Origin: Thermoclostridium stercorarium subsp. stercorarium DSM 8532
GTDB lineage: Bacteria > Bacillota > Clostridia > DSM-8532
Assembly (NCBI RefSeq): GCF_000331995.1
Contig: NC_020134.1
Location: 1,835,465 to 1,899,464 of the forward strand
Direction of reading: 5' to 3'
DNA: 64,000 nucleotides
Shown here: one piece after another, positions 43,957 to 53,584 of the stretch
Layout of the letters: each line of letters opens with the position of its first letter
How positions within the stretch are numbered: position 1 is the stretch's first letter
Position numbers and translations under genes: made by a program
Notes under the pieces: model-generated
Database searches by the model: none
What the model was told of the DNA's origin: nothing
Seen by the model: only the letters and a program-made list of their open reading frames with translations

Positions 43957-45768
43957 TTATTTATAAAGCCATTTATAAATGAAATATGCATTTCTGACTT
44001 TTGTGACATATTCCTGTGTTTCGGAAAATGAAATAGCAGTCGGAAAATCTTCCTCAGAAGTCATTAAACCGCTTTCAAGCCACTTTTTCACATTTCCGGG
44101 GCCGCCGTTATATGCCGCCAGTGCCTTGTCAATGTCCCCGTTGAACATATTCATCATTGAATTAATGTAAAATGCGCCAAGCATTATGTTTATTTCAGGC
44201 TTAAACAAATCATTGTCCGTAATGCTCAGACCCATGCGCGATGCAATATCTTTGCCCGTTGCCGGCATAATCTGCATCAGCCCGATGGCTCCGGCTTTTG
44301 ATACGGCATCATACCTGAAATGGCTTTCCTCCCTTATAACCGCCCAGATTAACGCGGGATCCAGCTTGTACTCTTCCGCTTCTTTAATGACATACTTTTC
44401 AAAAAGCTGAGGATATGCAAGCTCGTAGCCTCTTCTTGTAGGCTGTTCGCTCAACGATCTGATACCCCATAAGATGGCGTTGTAATATTGTCCCCGTTTA
44501 AGGTACCAGTCACCCAGCGCCAATTTTTCTTCAAGGGTTGTGGTTTTTGAGCCAATTGCAACTTCTATCGCGGCAGCATCCAAAAATCCTTCGGCCTCAT
44601 AAATTTCGGCCTGCTTCAGATACTCTGGTACATGATAGTTTAATTCCGTCAACTCCGGCATCACCGGTTTCTCCCCTATTCTGTCCATCCATGCAGGATG
44701 AAAGGACAGAACGTCGAGAAACTTATCCACATCATCATTCCCGAGCCTTTTAGACAAAATATACGCCCTGTACGCGGCATCATCCTGATACATACTTGCA
44801 ATTGATGCTATACGTGTATACGTTTCCAGGGCTTTTTCAATCATTCCCGCGTTATCCCATATACGCGCGGCATGCCATAACGAAACGGCCTCGTTGCTGC
44901 CTGCAAAGGCATCGGCAGCCTCCAGTGCCTTTCCTTGCTTCTGTAAAATAAGCCCCAGTCGGTACGCCCCTTTTTCACCCATGACTGAATACAGTTTTAC
45001 CGCCGCGGATGTCTGACCCACAGCTTCCATACATCGTGCATAAAGCCAGGCAATACTCTGATCCGAATTATCCAGTCCGTAAAGTTTTTTATAAAAAGGC
45101 AGGGCACTTTTATAATCGCCCTGTTCAAACAAAGCCTGGGCATAATATTTCATCAGCGTAATATTGTCATTTTCCGCGGGATTATTTTCAAAGACCATTG
45201 TTAAAAATTTCCTTAAAGCCTCCCATTCTTTCTGCGAGGCATATGCTTCGCATATTTTTTCCGGAGCGGTTTTCATTGCCATTAAAACATCGAGCGCCTT
45301 TTCATTCGGGAGAAGCAAAAGATACTCTTTTTCAGCTTCACTTAGCTTTCCGTTTTTCAGCAGATGTTCAGCCAGCTTGAAATGAATTTCCTCCGTATAA
45401 TAAAGCTCAAGGGCAGTACGGTAATATTCAGAAGCATCCTTTCCTTCCTTTTCGGAACGGTTCGCAAGTATCAGGTTTGAATAATAACCCAAAGCGTTTT
45501 CTTCTTTTGCAAGTATTTGAAGAACTTCATCCTTAGCAGTTTTTATTCCTGTTTCAAGTTCCGCCAGCAATTCAGAAATCCCGGGGAATTCGGTATAAGC
45601 AGGCATAACCGTGACGGGAACCGAAGCGATTCCCTCCAGACTTTCCCATTCATAATATTCATAATTCCCGCCGTCCACAGGTTTGTTCTGTATTCCTGTT
45701 GTGTGCATCAGAACCAGAACCAAAACGGGAATTAAAAACAATAATCCTGTTGTAATTTTTCTTCTCAA
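43957..45768 (-). CDS. Membrane-anchored lytic transglycosylase with TPR-like repeats (GH23)
   Basis: About 603 residues from TTG 45768, which has AAAGGGG nine bases upstream and gives a classic N-terminal anchor (RRKITTGLLFLIPVLVLVLMH). A TTG at 45813 would add 15 residues but lacks a ribosome site. Residues about 80-430 are helical TPR/SEL-like repeats (SEAEKEYLLLLP, YKSALPFYKKLYG). The C-terminal 150 residues are an SLT domain: the catalytic Glu481 in REESHF, followed by GAIGLMQIMPATG and ALAAYNGGPGNVKKWL. The layout resembles Slt70. It cleaves peptidoglycan at the outer face of the membrane during wall growth or turnover. Confidence 0.92.
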   Translation of the reverse strand: MRRKITTGLLFLIPVLVLVLMHTTGIQNKPVDGGNYEYYEWESLEGIASVPVTVMPAYTEFPGISELLAELETGIKTAKDEVLQILAKEENALGYYSNLILANRSEKEGKDASEYYRTALELYYTEEIHFKLAEHLLKNGKLSEAEKEYLLLLPNEKALDVLMAMKTAPEKICEAYASQKEWEALRKFLTMVFENNPAENDNITLMKYYAQALFEQGDYKSALPFYKKLYGLDNSDQSIAWLYARCMEAVGQTSAAVKLYSVMGEKGAYRLGLILQKQGKALEAADAFAGSNEAVSLWHAARIWDNAGMIEKALETYTRIASIASMYQDDAAYRAYILSKRLGNDDVDKFLDVLSFHPAWMDRIGEKPVMPELTELNYHVPEYLKQAEIYEAEGFLDAAAIEVAIGSKTTTLEEKLALGDWYLKRGQYYNAILWGIRSLSEQPTRRGYELAYPQLFEKYVIKEAEEYKLDPALIWAVIREESHFRYDAVSKAGAIGLMQIMPATGKDIASRMGLSITDNDLFKPEINIMLGAFYINSMMNMFNGDIDKALAAYNGGPGNVKKWLESGLMTSEEDFPTAISFSETQEYVTKVRNAYFIYKWLYK

Positions 45769-45947
45769 ACTTATAAACCCCTTTGAGATTTTCTTAGAAA
45801 TTTTTGCTGACAATAAATCAGTTGTTTTTATTTTACCATAAATTTATTTCTGTTTTAAATAGTTTTATTATAATTCCTTGTTATTGTTTTTAATTCCCTC
45901 GTGTAAAACCGCCTGAAAGGTATTTGGCAAGCCGGCGCAAGATTTTT

Positions 45948-47111
45948 TTATTTAACATATCCATCAAGAAATTCTCTAAAATCATTATTTATTTCATATC
46001 TCGAAATAAAGCCTATGTTTCTGTAATACGGCGAATCATAATACAAACCATTTTTGTTATAAATCCTTATAGTTACCGGATTTGCCAGTGCATCATCGGA
46101 ATATCCTCTTAACGGCTGCACCGTTCCTGAGCCTGCAGCAGCCGTACCTGAAAATGCGGAAGACGACAAGGGTGTATCTGCAGATATACCTCCGGTATCA
46201 CCGTTACCAGTTAAAGGCAGATCTTCTGCGGTGGTTGTATCATCCGGTGCTGTACCGGGCCTGATACCGGTTTGACTGCCGGTTTTATCAGGAATATCGG
46301 TTTCCGGTACGGTATAATCCGATTCAATGCCACTGTTGCCGGTATTATTATAATTGAAAAGAATCTCAAAATATCTGTTGCTGGAATTCTTTAAGACCGA
46401 ATAATAATTATAGAACAGTTCGATTTCGTCCCTGTCGGTCATTTCAGCAATTATATCGGTATATCCGTTTTGCTTGCTCTGTTCAGAATGACGTATAAAC
46501 TGAATTTTTGATATATCGTCGGCCTTATATATGCCAAAAAGTTTCAGATATTCAGCCGAATCTTCATCCTGATTGTTATTATAGCTATCAAATACAAAAA
46601 ATCTGAAAAGCTGATACTCATTACCTTTTTTTACCGCAACAACAGCTTCGCAGCCTGCCGGAATATAATGGTACACTTCGCCGCCTAAAAGGCTTAAATC
46701 CGGGCTGGTTTCAATAATGCCAATCTTATCACCTAAATCGTTTTCGTTAATCACCGAAGGCAGTCCGAATTCCTCCCTTAAATCATCTGAAAGCAGTATA
46801 TAATGCCTGTCGGAAAGGCAGAACTGGTTCACGATCGGGGCCACTGCATCTTCTCTTCCCGTGTCTGAATAATCAGTCCCTCTATGATCGCGGAATAAAT
46901 TTTTACCATGGTTACCCGACAGATTATAAGTTAAAAGCCCTGCTACAATCACAACCACCGTGGCCATGGCAGGAATTGTTTTTCTGAAATTAAACGGCAT
47001 ATACATTCCCTCTTTTCCGCGTTGTTTTAAAATATTGTCAAGCATCCTCTTTTTTGCGGCTTCATCGGGTCTAATTTGCCCAAAAGCCGTCTTCAGGTCT
47101 TCTTTTTTCAT
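45948..47111 (-). CDS. Putative membrane anti-sigma factor
   Basis: A 387-residue protein. The ATG overlaps the sigma factor stop codon as ATGA, so translation is coupled. The cytoplasmic N-terminus (about 1-45, KTAFGQIRPDEAAKKRMLDN) would bind the sigma factor. One membrane helix follows (about 46-64, TIPAMATVVVIVAGLLTY), then a large outside part with a low-complexity Thr/Asp/Ser/Gly stretch at about 265-335 and a C-terminal globular segment. The opening matches the DUF4179-like anti-sigma proteins of Clostridia in arrangement. The signal sensed is unknown. Confidence 0.75.
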   Translation of the reverse strand: MKKEDLKTAFGQIRPDEAAKKRMLDNILKQRGKEGMYMPFNFRKTIPAMATVVVIVAGLLTYNLSGNHGKNLFRDHRGTDYSDTGREDAVAPIVNQFCLSDRHYILLSDDLREEFGLPSVINENDLGDKIGIIETSPDLSLLGGEVYHYIPAGCEAVVAVKKGNEYQLFRFFVFDSYNNNQDEDSAEYLKLFGIYKADDISKIQFIRHSEQSKQNGYTDIIAEMTDRDEIELFYNYYSVLKNSSNRYFEILFNYNNTGNSGIESDYTVPETDIPDKTGSQTGIRPGTAPDDTTTAEDLPLTGNGDTGGISADTPLSSSAFSGTAAAGSGTVQPLRGYSDDALANPVTIRIYNKNGLYYDSPYYRNIGFISRYEINNDFREFLDGYVK

Positions 47112-47596
47112 TTTTCATCACCTTCCAGTTCAATTTTAAGAATTTTCCTGCCATTGTGCAGATAACCTCTTATTGTGGACGGATTTTTCCTCAGTATTTC
47201 AGCTATCTCCACCGTTGAATATCCTTCATAGTAATACAGATATATCGCCATTTTATATTTGGGGGGAAGTTCCATAACCTTTTTTAAAATACTGTCAGAT
47301 GCAAAAGACTGCTCAATCTCGGTTTCCGGAACCTGATTTATGCCTATTGTCTTTGACCACCAGTGCCTGAAATGATCCTTGCACAGATTGGTCGCCGTTC
47401 TTATAAGCCAGGCTTTTTCATGCTCTTCACTCCGAAAAACCGTCCTGTCCTTTATAAGCCTTAAAAAAGTGTTTTGAACCATATCCTCAGCGTCATGCCT
47501 GTTTTTCATAAACAAAAAACAAATCCGGTAAACAGTGTCCACATGCCTGTTGTAAATTTGTATAAGTTCCTCACTCGTACGACATGAACCCTTCAA
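47108..47596 (-). CDS. ECF-type RNA polymerase sigma factor
   Basis: A 162-residue sigma-70 family protein starting at TTG 47596 behind AAAGGGGGAAG. Region 2 has DAEDMVQNTFLRLIKD and KAWLIRTATNLCKDHFRHWW; region 4 has LPPKYKMAIYLYYYEGYSTVEIAEILRKNPSTIRGYLHNGRKIL. It resembles the SigV/SigW-like group. It is held inactive, most likely, by the membrane protein whose gene overlaps its stop by four bases. This is a classic sigma/anti-sigma pair, unlike the locus at 30939-32626. Confidence 0.93.
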   Translation of the reverse strand: MKGSCRTSEELIQIYNRHVDTVYRICFLFMKNRHDAEDMVQNTFLRLIKDRTVFRSEEHEKAWLIRTATNLCKDHFRHWWSKTIGINQVPETEIEQSFASDSILKKVMELPPKYKMAIYLYYYEGYSTVEIAEILRKNPSTIRGYLHNGRKILKIELEGDEK

Positions 47597-47773
47597 TACG
47601 ACTTCCCCCTTTCACCTGAAATACGATCGGGGACGCAAAAACGTTTGGAGAATAAAAAAATAATTTTATATATTTTTTCTGAACGGACATCAGAATAAAC
47701 ACTCAACTGAAAGGCAAATTGCATTAAAAAAACGGAAAAACTCAGGACATGCTTTTAAGACGTGCCGGATAAG

Positions 47774-47849
47774 ACAAAAAGACTGTAACCGGCATCGCGC
47801 CGTTGTATCACAAAAACCGGCAACCGGCCGAAAAGTATATCACAGTCTT
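47774..47849 (-). terminator. Complex hairpin terminator after the GT4-PlsC gene
   Basis: On the minus strand AAGACTGT (47849-47842, overlapping the stop codon) pairs with ACAGTCTT (47786-47779), enclosing further CCGG-rich inner pairs, and TTTTTGTC follows. The large loop lowers confidence. Confidence 0.4.
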
Positions 47850-49786
47850 ATTGCGATAATCCTGACCACCTGGCTGGCAATGTACAGAATACATGCTATC
47901 CGGACGGCAACCGAAAAACTTATTCTTTCAGCTTCAACAGGTTCATTCATCATTTCATTCATAATTTGCCATGTCCGGTTTTTAAGTTCTGTTACCGATT
48001 CCTTCGGAGAAAGCTCACTGTTCGGGTACTGGGGTTCTCCTATGAAAAGATGCATACGCCTTCCTCCGGCTATGCGCCATATCCCCTGAGGATGAATGTT
48101 TACAAGCACCATCGGTATAACCGGGCAACCGGTGTGTACTGCCGTATAAAAAGCGCCGGGCTGAAATTCCCGCAATCCCTCATAATTACGAATCAGCATC
48201 CCCTCGGGATAAAAATGCACCAAATCGCCGTTTTGAATCCCATGTTTAATATGTTTCATAAATCCGACCAGTTTTCCCTTGCCGTTTGGAACAGGAAGCG
48301 CGCCGCAAAATCTTATAAGCCATCCCACCAAAGGAAGCTCAAGGTTATTAACAAGGCTCGTAAAATATATTGGCCGTGGAAATACCGCCAGTTTAACCAT
48401 TGTACAGTCCATCGGGTGTATATGATTCATAACGGTAACCGCCCCGCCCCTGACCTTTTTCAGCTTATCCTTTCCTTCTATCACCAGCCCGAAAAATACA
48501 GTATCAATAAAATAAATTATAATTGCAATTAAATTGGTGAAAACGTAAAACAAAGCCTGTCTGGCGGGTGTGCGCTTAGAATAGGCCACATTTACGGCAT
48601 CGGTATCCGGGTGGAGCAGCTTTCTCAGGCGGGATTTTTCGGGCTGTTTGTAACCGTTCTTATGATAATCCGAAATAACGTCTTTATACAGTCTTTCCAT
48701 TTCGGCCACACATTTGCTTACCCTTATGGTTTCGGCCTTTTCCGCATATATCCTGCTCATTTTGCTCCGTTCCTCGGGATGTTCAATCCAATAATCGATT
48801 TTTTCCGCCAAAGACCTCGCATCACCCGCTTTGAACAGACAATTGGGGTGCAAAGCGAAGGATTTTGTTGCTGAAAGGTGTGAATCCGAAATTACAGGCA
48901 CCGCTCCGCACGCCATCGCCTCAATGCACGAAATTCCTTCTATTTCCGCATCTGAGGTATGTATATAAAGATCGCATATATTATACATCTGTAGCAGTTC
49001 TTCCTGCGTAAAGAATCTGAATATGGGCTTATTCTTGAGATTCCTGCTCAGCTTTCGGTATTTTTTCTCCTTCGGGCCCATCCCTGCAAACACAAGCTGG
49101 ATTTTATCCCGGTATTTGCTATATTGAACAGCTTCTATAAGAAGATCCTGCCGTTTTTCTCCCGAAAGTCTTCCGACCATAAGCAGTACAATTTTCCCTT
49201 TAAGGTATTCAGGGCGTCTAACCTCGGCAGGTCTGAAAAGGTCATTTACACCGTTGGATATTACGCGGCATTCGGCATCATAACCATGCTGCATAAGCTG
49301 TTCGGCAATCATTTCACTGGGGCAGTGTATGAAACGGAAACGGTTATAGAAACATTTATAAAAATAGCGGTAAATCACATCATTGGCCCTCTTGCTCTTT
49401 CCCAAGCCTATACTGTAAGTTACGTTCTCAGGCTGCAGATGGAACGCAGAAACCGTAGGAATTCTCATCTGCCGCGCTATAAATTCCCCCCTCCGGCAGA
49501 ACCATGTGGGAAGGAAAAAATGTATTATATCCGCATTTCTGAATGCACGGTAATAGGCCTCATCATTAGGACGCGCAAAACAAAAACCCTGTTTTTCAAT
49601 CAGCGGCTGAAAGAACGGAATTCTTAACTTTCTAATCCCTGTTTTATTCCCGTCGGCTGAACCTGCTGCAAGAATGGTTACTTCATGTCCGCGTTTCCGC
49701 AGCTCTTCGGCATACCTGCGGGCAGTTGCCGCCGTGCCGTTGTTCAGGTTAAAACTGTCAATTACAAACACAATACGCATACCCAT
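47840..49786 (-). CDS. Fusion of a GT4 glycosyltransferase and a PlsC-type acyltransferase
   Basis: About 648 residues, starting at ATG 49786 with AAAGGGAG upstream. Residues 1-380 are a GT4 glycosyltransferase: N-terminal MRIVFVIDSFNLNNGTAATA, the ISNGVNDLFRP segment, VGRLSGEKRQDLLIEA, and the donor-binding SDAEIEGISCIEAMACGAVPV. Residues about 425-610 are an acyl-glycerol-phosphate acyltransferase domain with the HxxxxD motif in MNHIHPMDCTMV and FYPEGML, bordered by membrane helices (FYVFTNLIAIIIYFIDTVFF and near the C-terminus). The pair of activities suggests assembly or acylation of a membrane glycolipid. It is a single gene; the substrate is unknown. Confidence 0.9.
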   Translation of the reverse strand: MGMRIVFVIDSFNLNNGTAATARRYAEELRKRGHEVTILAAGSADGNKTGIRKLRIPFFQPLIEKQGFCFARPNDEAYYRAFRNADIIHFFLPTWFCRRGEFIARQMRIPTVSAFHLQPENVTYSIGLGKSKRANDVIYRYFYKCFYNRFRFIHCPSEMIAEQLMQHGYDAECRVISNGVNDLFRPAEVRRPEYLKGKIVLLMVGRLSGEKRQDLLIEAVQYSKYRDKIQLVFAGMGPKEKKYRKLSRNLKNKPIFRFFTQEELLQMYNICDLYIHTSDAEIEGISCIEAMACGAVPVISDSHLSATKSFALHPNCLFKAGDARSLAEKIDYWIEHPEERSKMSRIYAEKAETIRVSKCVAEMERLYKDVISDYHKNGYKQPEKSRLRKLLHPDTDAVNVAYSKRTPARQALFYVFTNLIAIIIYFIDTVFFGLVIEGKDKLKKVRGGAVTVMNHIHPMDCTMVKLAVFPRPIYFTSLVNNLELPLVGWLIRFCGALPVPNGKGKLVGFMKHIKHGIQNGDLVHFYPEGMLIRNYEGLREFQPGAFYTAVHTGCPVIPMVLVNIHPQGIWRIAGGRRMHLFIGEPQYPNSELSPKESVTELKNRTWQIMNEMMNEPVEAERISFSVAVRIACILYIASQVVRIIAIRL

Positions 49787-49953
49787 ACTCACAGCTCCCT
49801 TTGCATTTTGTCCTGAACCCTGCCGCCGGCCTGAAATCCCGAATTAACCGGCAAACAAAACCAAAGGTTTGTTGCATGAGATTATGAAAACCTGTCATTT
49901 GACCCATGATTATATGTAAAGCTGCCAATCATATTGGTTCAGAGCAAAAACAG

Positions 49954-50922
49954 TCAGTATTTTTTATTGAAATCAACCCGGTTAAGAAGAGGCCTCCCTT
50001 CGACATACCTTGAAAGGTTTTCGCGAATCAATTCCGCATGCCTGTTCCAGTTCTGCGGCGAAAAACCTGATGTGTGCGACGTTATGATAACATTCGGCAT
50101 CTTCCATAAAGGGCTGTCTGCAGGCAACGGTTCTGGATCGGTAACATCCAGGCCGGCTCCTGCAATCCTGCCTTCCTGTAACGCACGGATAAGTGCTTCC
50201 TGGCAAATTGCAGTTCCTCTGCCCACGTTAACGATAAAAACCTCCGGCTTTAATTTTTTAATTCTCTCCTCAGACAGAATTCCCCTCGTTTCGGGAGTGT
50301 TTGGAAGGGCTAATACCAAATAATCGGCTTTTGGTAATACTTTGTCAATTTCATCGGTTAGATACAGCTCGTCCACATACGGCGGGCATTCCCCTACTGT
50401 ACGCTTAACTGCAATAACTCTGGCACCCAAAGCCTTTCCGCGTATTGCAACTTCTTTTCCTATATCACCAAAGCCGATCACGCACAACGTTGAACCGTAA
50501 AAATCCCGCATTGGCAATACGGGAGACCATTTGCCGTTCTGCCTGTTCCTCTCGTACTGCATCAGATTCCTGTTAAATGCAAGAATCATAGCAAAAACAT
50601 GTTCGGCAATGGGTTTTCCATAAACTCCGCTGGCATTCGTAAGAATAATGTCATTGTTTGCATAAAGACTTGCATCGGCTACATGATCTGCTCCTACGCT
50701 GGTAAGCTGAACCCATTTCAGTTTCTTAGCCTTCTTAAGATATTTCGGATTGGGTTGCCCGATAATAACCTCAGCATCCAGATAGTCTTCCTGAACAGCT
50801 TCCCTGGTGTGTTTTACATCACATCTGAAACCATAACCATGAATCAAGCGTTCAATAAATCCCTTATCGGGTGTAAAAGCGATGTTATATAATACAAGTA
50901 TTTTCCTGTCGGTTTCAGTCAT
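49954..50922 (-). CDS. D-isomer-specific 2-hydroxyacid dehydrogenase
   Basis: A 322-residue NAD(P)-dependent oxidoreductase. The start is ATG 50922 behind GGGAGC; a TTG 18 bases upstream is less likely. The nucleotide-binding motif is VIGFGDIGKEVA, and the catalytic trio is Arg in NVGRGTAI, Glu in DVTDPEPLPADSPL and His in ITSHTSG. The substrate-binding half begins with LVLYNIAFTPDKG. Family members reduce 2-keto acids (glyoxylate, hydroxypyruvate, phenylpyruvate); the SHTSGF variant is seen in the glyoxylate/hydroxypyruvate group. No pathway neighbours. Confidence 0.92.
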   Translation of the reverse strand: MTETDRKILVLYNIAFTPDKGFIERLIHGYGFRCDVKHTREAVQEDYLDAEVIIGQPNPKYLKKAKKLKWVQLTSVGADHVADASLYANNDIILTNASGVYGKPIAEHVFAMILAFNRNLMQYERNRQNGKWSPVLPMRDFYGSTLCVIGFGDIGKEVAIRGKALGARVIAVKRTVGECPPYVDELYLTDEIDKVLPKADYLVLALPNTPETRGILSEERIKKLKPEVFIVNVGRGTAICQEALIRALQEGRIAGAGLDVTDPEPLPADSPLWKMPNVIITSHTSGFSPQNWNRHAELIRENLSRYVEGRPLLNRVDFNKKY

Positions 50923-51225
50923 TGTTCCGCTCCCTGCCAAAACTCAATAAGCCTGAGTCCGGATTTATGATTCGAGCTTCCGTAAAACGCCGCCATTCCC
51001 AGGCAACGCAGAAATGTATCCATATATTATATATATCACATTGTTCAAGCTCATAACAAGGTTTTTTAACATGCCGGTTCCCGCGTCTCTGTTTGGTTAA
51101 AACCACCAAAGTCCGCTCTTTTATACGTTTTTTTCCCGGCAAAATAGTTATTGTTTTTTTAAACACTCCTATTAGAATTCATATCTGTGCCCATATTGAC
51201 ACCAGTGAGAAGAAAAGAGGTACTT
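50923..51225. other. Intergenic region between divergent genes
   Basis: About 300 bases between the dehydrogenase and the SLC13-type permease. T-rich stretches are present, but I see no convincing promoter pair, hairpin, RNA or coding segment. Confidence 0.5.
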
Positions 51226-52425
51226 ATGAAAAACCACATATATACTGACGGTTATAAAATGACAATTCCAGCTCTTGCCGGACAGGAAGAAGAAACATCC
51301 GGTTTTTTCCACAAATTATTCTGCTTTATAAAAAAACAGCCAATGCTTTCAATAGCCGTTTTATGCATGCTTGTCACATGTATCTTTGTTCCGGTGGACA
51401 AGACATATGTTAATTATTTCAACTGGCCCACACTGGCGACGTTATACTGTACGCTCGCCGTGGTTGCAGCTCTGTCTCACATTCATGTGTTTGAAATTGT
51501 CAGCAGAGGCATTGTCCTGAGGCTGCACAACCTCCGCAATGTAACCATAGCCATTGTATTTATCACGTTCATAGGCTCAATGTTTCTCGCCAACGATATG
51601 GCATTGCTGACATTTCTTCCGCTGGGTTACTATGTATTAAGCAGCACCGGAAACAAAAAAGCCATGGCGTTTATGTTTATAATGCAGAACATTGCCGCCA
51701 ATCTCGGCGGAATGGTTACTCCCTTCGGTAACCCTCAGAACCTGTATTTATACGCTTTTTATAATATTGATACCGTCGAATTTACAAAAATAATGCTGCC
51801 TTCATTTCTAACGTCAATTACAATTATTTTCGTCATGTGCCTGTTTGTAAAACCCGTACCTTTGACGCTGAAAAAAGACGAACAGTACACCCTTGACAGA
51901 AAACTGACGGTTATTTACTCTGTCTTATTCATAATCAGCATATTGCAGGTTTTCCGCATTATCCCTCATTCGGTCGGAACAATATTAGTGACAGTTTCAT
52001 TGCTCATCCTCGACCGGAAGGCGATTAAGGAAGTTAATTACCCTTTGCTCGGCACCTTCTGTGCTTTCTTTGTTTTCAGCGGCAATATGGCAAGAATTCC
52101 TGCCGTAAATGAATTTTTCTCTAACGTGCTTCCTTTAAATACACTCCTTTTCGGTATTCTTTCCTGCCAGTTTATGAGTAATGTGCCAAGCGCCGTACTG
52201 TTATCCCATTTCACAAACGATTACAAATCCCTTCTTCCTGCCGTCAACATCGGCGGTTGCGGAACGCTTATTGCTTCACTGGCAAGCCTTATTACGTTTA
52301 CCGAGTATAAAAAACACAATCCTGAAAGCATTAAATCCTACCTGACCAAGTTTACCGTTATAAATTTTTCGTTTGTGATTGTCCTTTACTTTGTTCAGAC
52401 ATACGTAAGCAAATTCCTACCGTAA
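51226..52425 (+). CDS. SLC13/ArsB-like anion permease
   Basis: A 399-residue membrane protein; start ATG 51226 with AAGAGG upstream, rather than the in-frame start 39 bases earlier. About eleven helices. Conserved ion-transporter features include FLANDMALLTFLPLG, NLGGMVTPFGNPQNLYLY (the Ser/Asn-Pro type loop of the family, here FGNPQN) and the second-half equivalent FMSNVPSAVLLSHFT. This family carries dicarboxylates, citrate, sulfate or arsenite with cations. The length and the FGNPQN loop fit the CitM/ArsB superfamily; the exact substrate is not readable. 60 bases separate it from the hydrolase gene downstream. Confidence 0.85.
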   Translation: MKNHIYTDGYKMTIPALAGQEEETSGFFHKLFCFIKKQPMLSIAVLCMLVTCIFVPVDKTYVNYFNWPTLATLYCTLAVVAALSHIHVFEIVSRGIVLRLHNLRNVTIAIVFITFIGSMFLANDMALLTFLPLGYYVLSSTGNKKAMAFMFIMQNIAANLGGMVTPFGNPQNLYLYAFYNIDTVEFTKIMLPSFLTSITIIFVMCLFVKPVPLTLKKDEQYTLDRKLTVIYSVLFIISILQVFRIIPHSVGTILVTVSLLILDRKAIKEVNYPLLGTFCAFFVFSGNMARIPAVNEFFSNVLPLNTLLFGILSCQFMSNVPSAVLLSHFTNDYKSLLPAVNIGGCGTLIASLASLITFTEYKKHNPESIKSYLTKFTVINFSFVIVLYFVQTYVSKFLP

Positions 52426-52485
52426 CATATTATCCTTTCCCGCCGAATATTATATTCTGTAATTTATTTGCGGGAAGGATAATAT

Positions 52486-53304
52486 ATGGGTTATTATGTC
52501 AATGTAAGCAAGGATGTCAATATATACGTGGAAGATTTGAATCCCGAAGGCCAGAAGGCAATTCTCTTTCTGCACGGCTGGCCCGGCAGTCACAAACTTT
52601 TTGAATACCAGTTCAACAAACTTCCTCAGCTGGGTTTCAGGTGCATTGGAATAGACACAAGAGGATTCGGCGACTCCAGCAAACCATTCTTCGGATATGA
52701 TTATAATACCCTTGCGGATGACGTAAGATGCGTGGTTGAAGCCCTGGGGCTGCGTGACTTTACTTTAGCCGGTCATTCCACCGGCGGAGCAATAGCCGTA
52801 AAGTATATGGGACGCCACCGCGGGTACGGTGTGTCAAGGCTGGTTCTTATCGCAGCAGCAGCCCCGAGTTTAATCCGCCGTCCCAATTTTCCATACGGCA
52901 TTGACAAGGAAAAAGTATTGCAGATGATTGAGGATACTTACAACGACCGCCCCATGATGCTTCGCAATTTTGGAGACAATTTCTTTTACAGGCATATATC
53001 TCAGCCATTCTCAGACTGGTTTTTCCAGTTAGGTCTTCAGGCGGCGGGCTGGGCAACCGCATCAATAGCAAAAACGTGGATTAACGAAGTGTTGTTTTCC
53101 GAGACTGAATCCATTCATGTGCCCACTCTGATTATGCACGGCATTCATGACAGAATAGTTCCCTTTAATATAGCAGAAGTTCAGCACAGGCTGATTGCCA
53201 ATTCGGTTCTGGTGCCGTTTGAATTTTCGGGACATGGGGTTTTTTACGATCAGAAGGATGAATTTAATGAAGTCCTGGCGAAATTTGTTGCAAACAAACT
53301 TTAA
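52486..53304 (+). CDS. Alpha/beta-fold hydrolase
   Basis: A 272-residue cytosolic hydrolase of the arylesterase/haloperoxidase-like group. GGGAAGG precedes the ATG. The oxyanion-hole segment is FLHGWPGSHKLFEYQ, the nucleophile Ser98 in AGHSTGG, the acid Asp222 in HGIHDRIVP, and the base His250 in SGHGVFYD: a complete triad. RGFGDSSKP is typical of the family. It may be co-transcribed with the permease gene upstream. Ester or lactone cleavage is likely; the natural substrate is unknown. Confidence 0.92.
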   Translation: MGYYVNVSKDVNIYVEDLNPEGQKAILFLHGWPGSHKLFEYQFNKLPQLGFRCIGIDTRGFGDSSKPFFGYDYNTLADDVRCVVEALGLRDFTLAGHSTGGAIAVKYMGRHRGYGVSRLVLIAAAAPSLIRRPNFPYGIDKEKVLQMIEDTYNDRPMMLRNFGDNFFYRHISQPFSDWFFQLGLQAAGWATASIAKTWINEVLFSETESIHVPTLIMHGIHDRIVPFNIAEVQHRLIANSVLVPFEFSGHGVFYDQKDEFNEVLAKFVANKL

Positions 53305-53483
53305 CGATATTTTATACTGTTTCTTCCTGCGAAAAACATTTTTATTCCAATAATAAAACCCCGTAATACTGCATGAATATTTCCTCATCCTTTTCATCCG
53401 CCACAGCAGTATTAATAAAATCAGTTTATACCGGATAACCGGCGCCGGCCAAATTAAACTAAGCCATGCACGCAATAATAAAC

Positions 53484-53505
53484 GCCCTGCCTTTGCAGGC
53501 AGGGC
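53484..53505 (-). terminator. GC-rich hairpin after a gene remnant
   Basis: GCCCTGCC (53484-53491) pairs with GGCAGGGC (53498-53505) around TTTGCA. GTTTATTATTG follows on the minus strand: a weak terminator, perhaps left from the decayed gene at 53585. In 53340-53430 the minus strand also holds a short frame (ADEKDEEIFMQYYGVLLLE) preceded by a stop, a possible second remnant. Confidence 0.45.
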
Positions 53506-53584
53506 CGGATATGCAGGTAAACCGGATTCGGTAGTCTTAGTCCGAAAGTCAGTCCGGATTCATTTCCACGCTTTTGGCATGACA

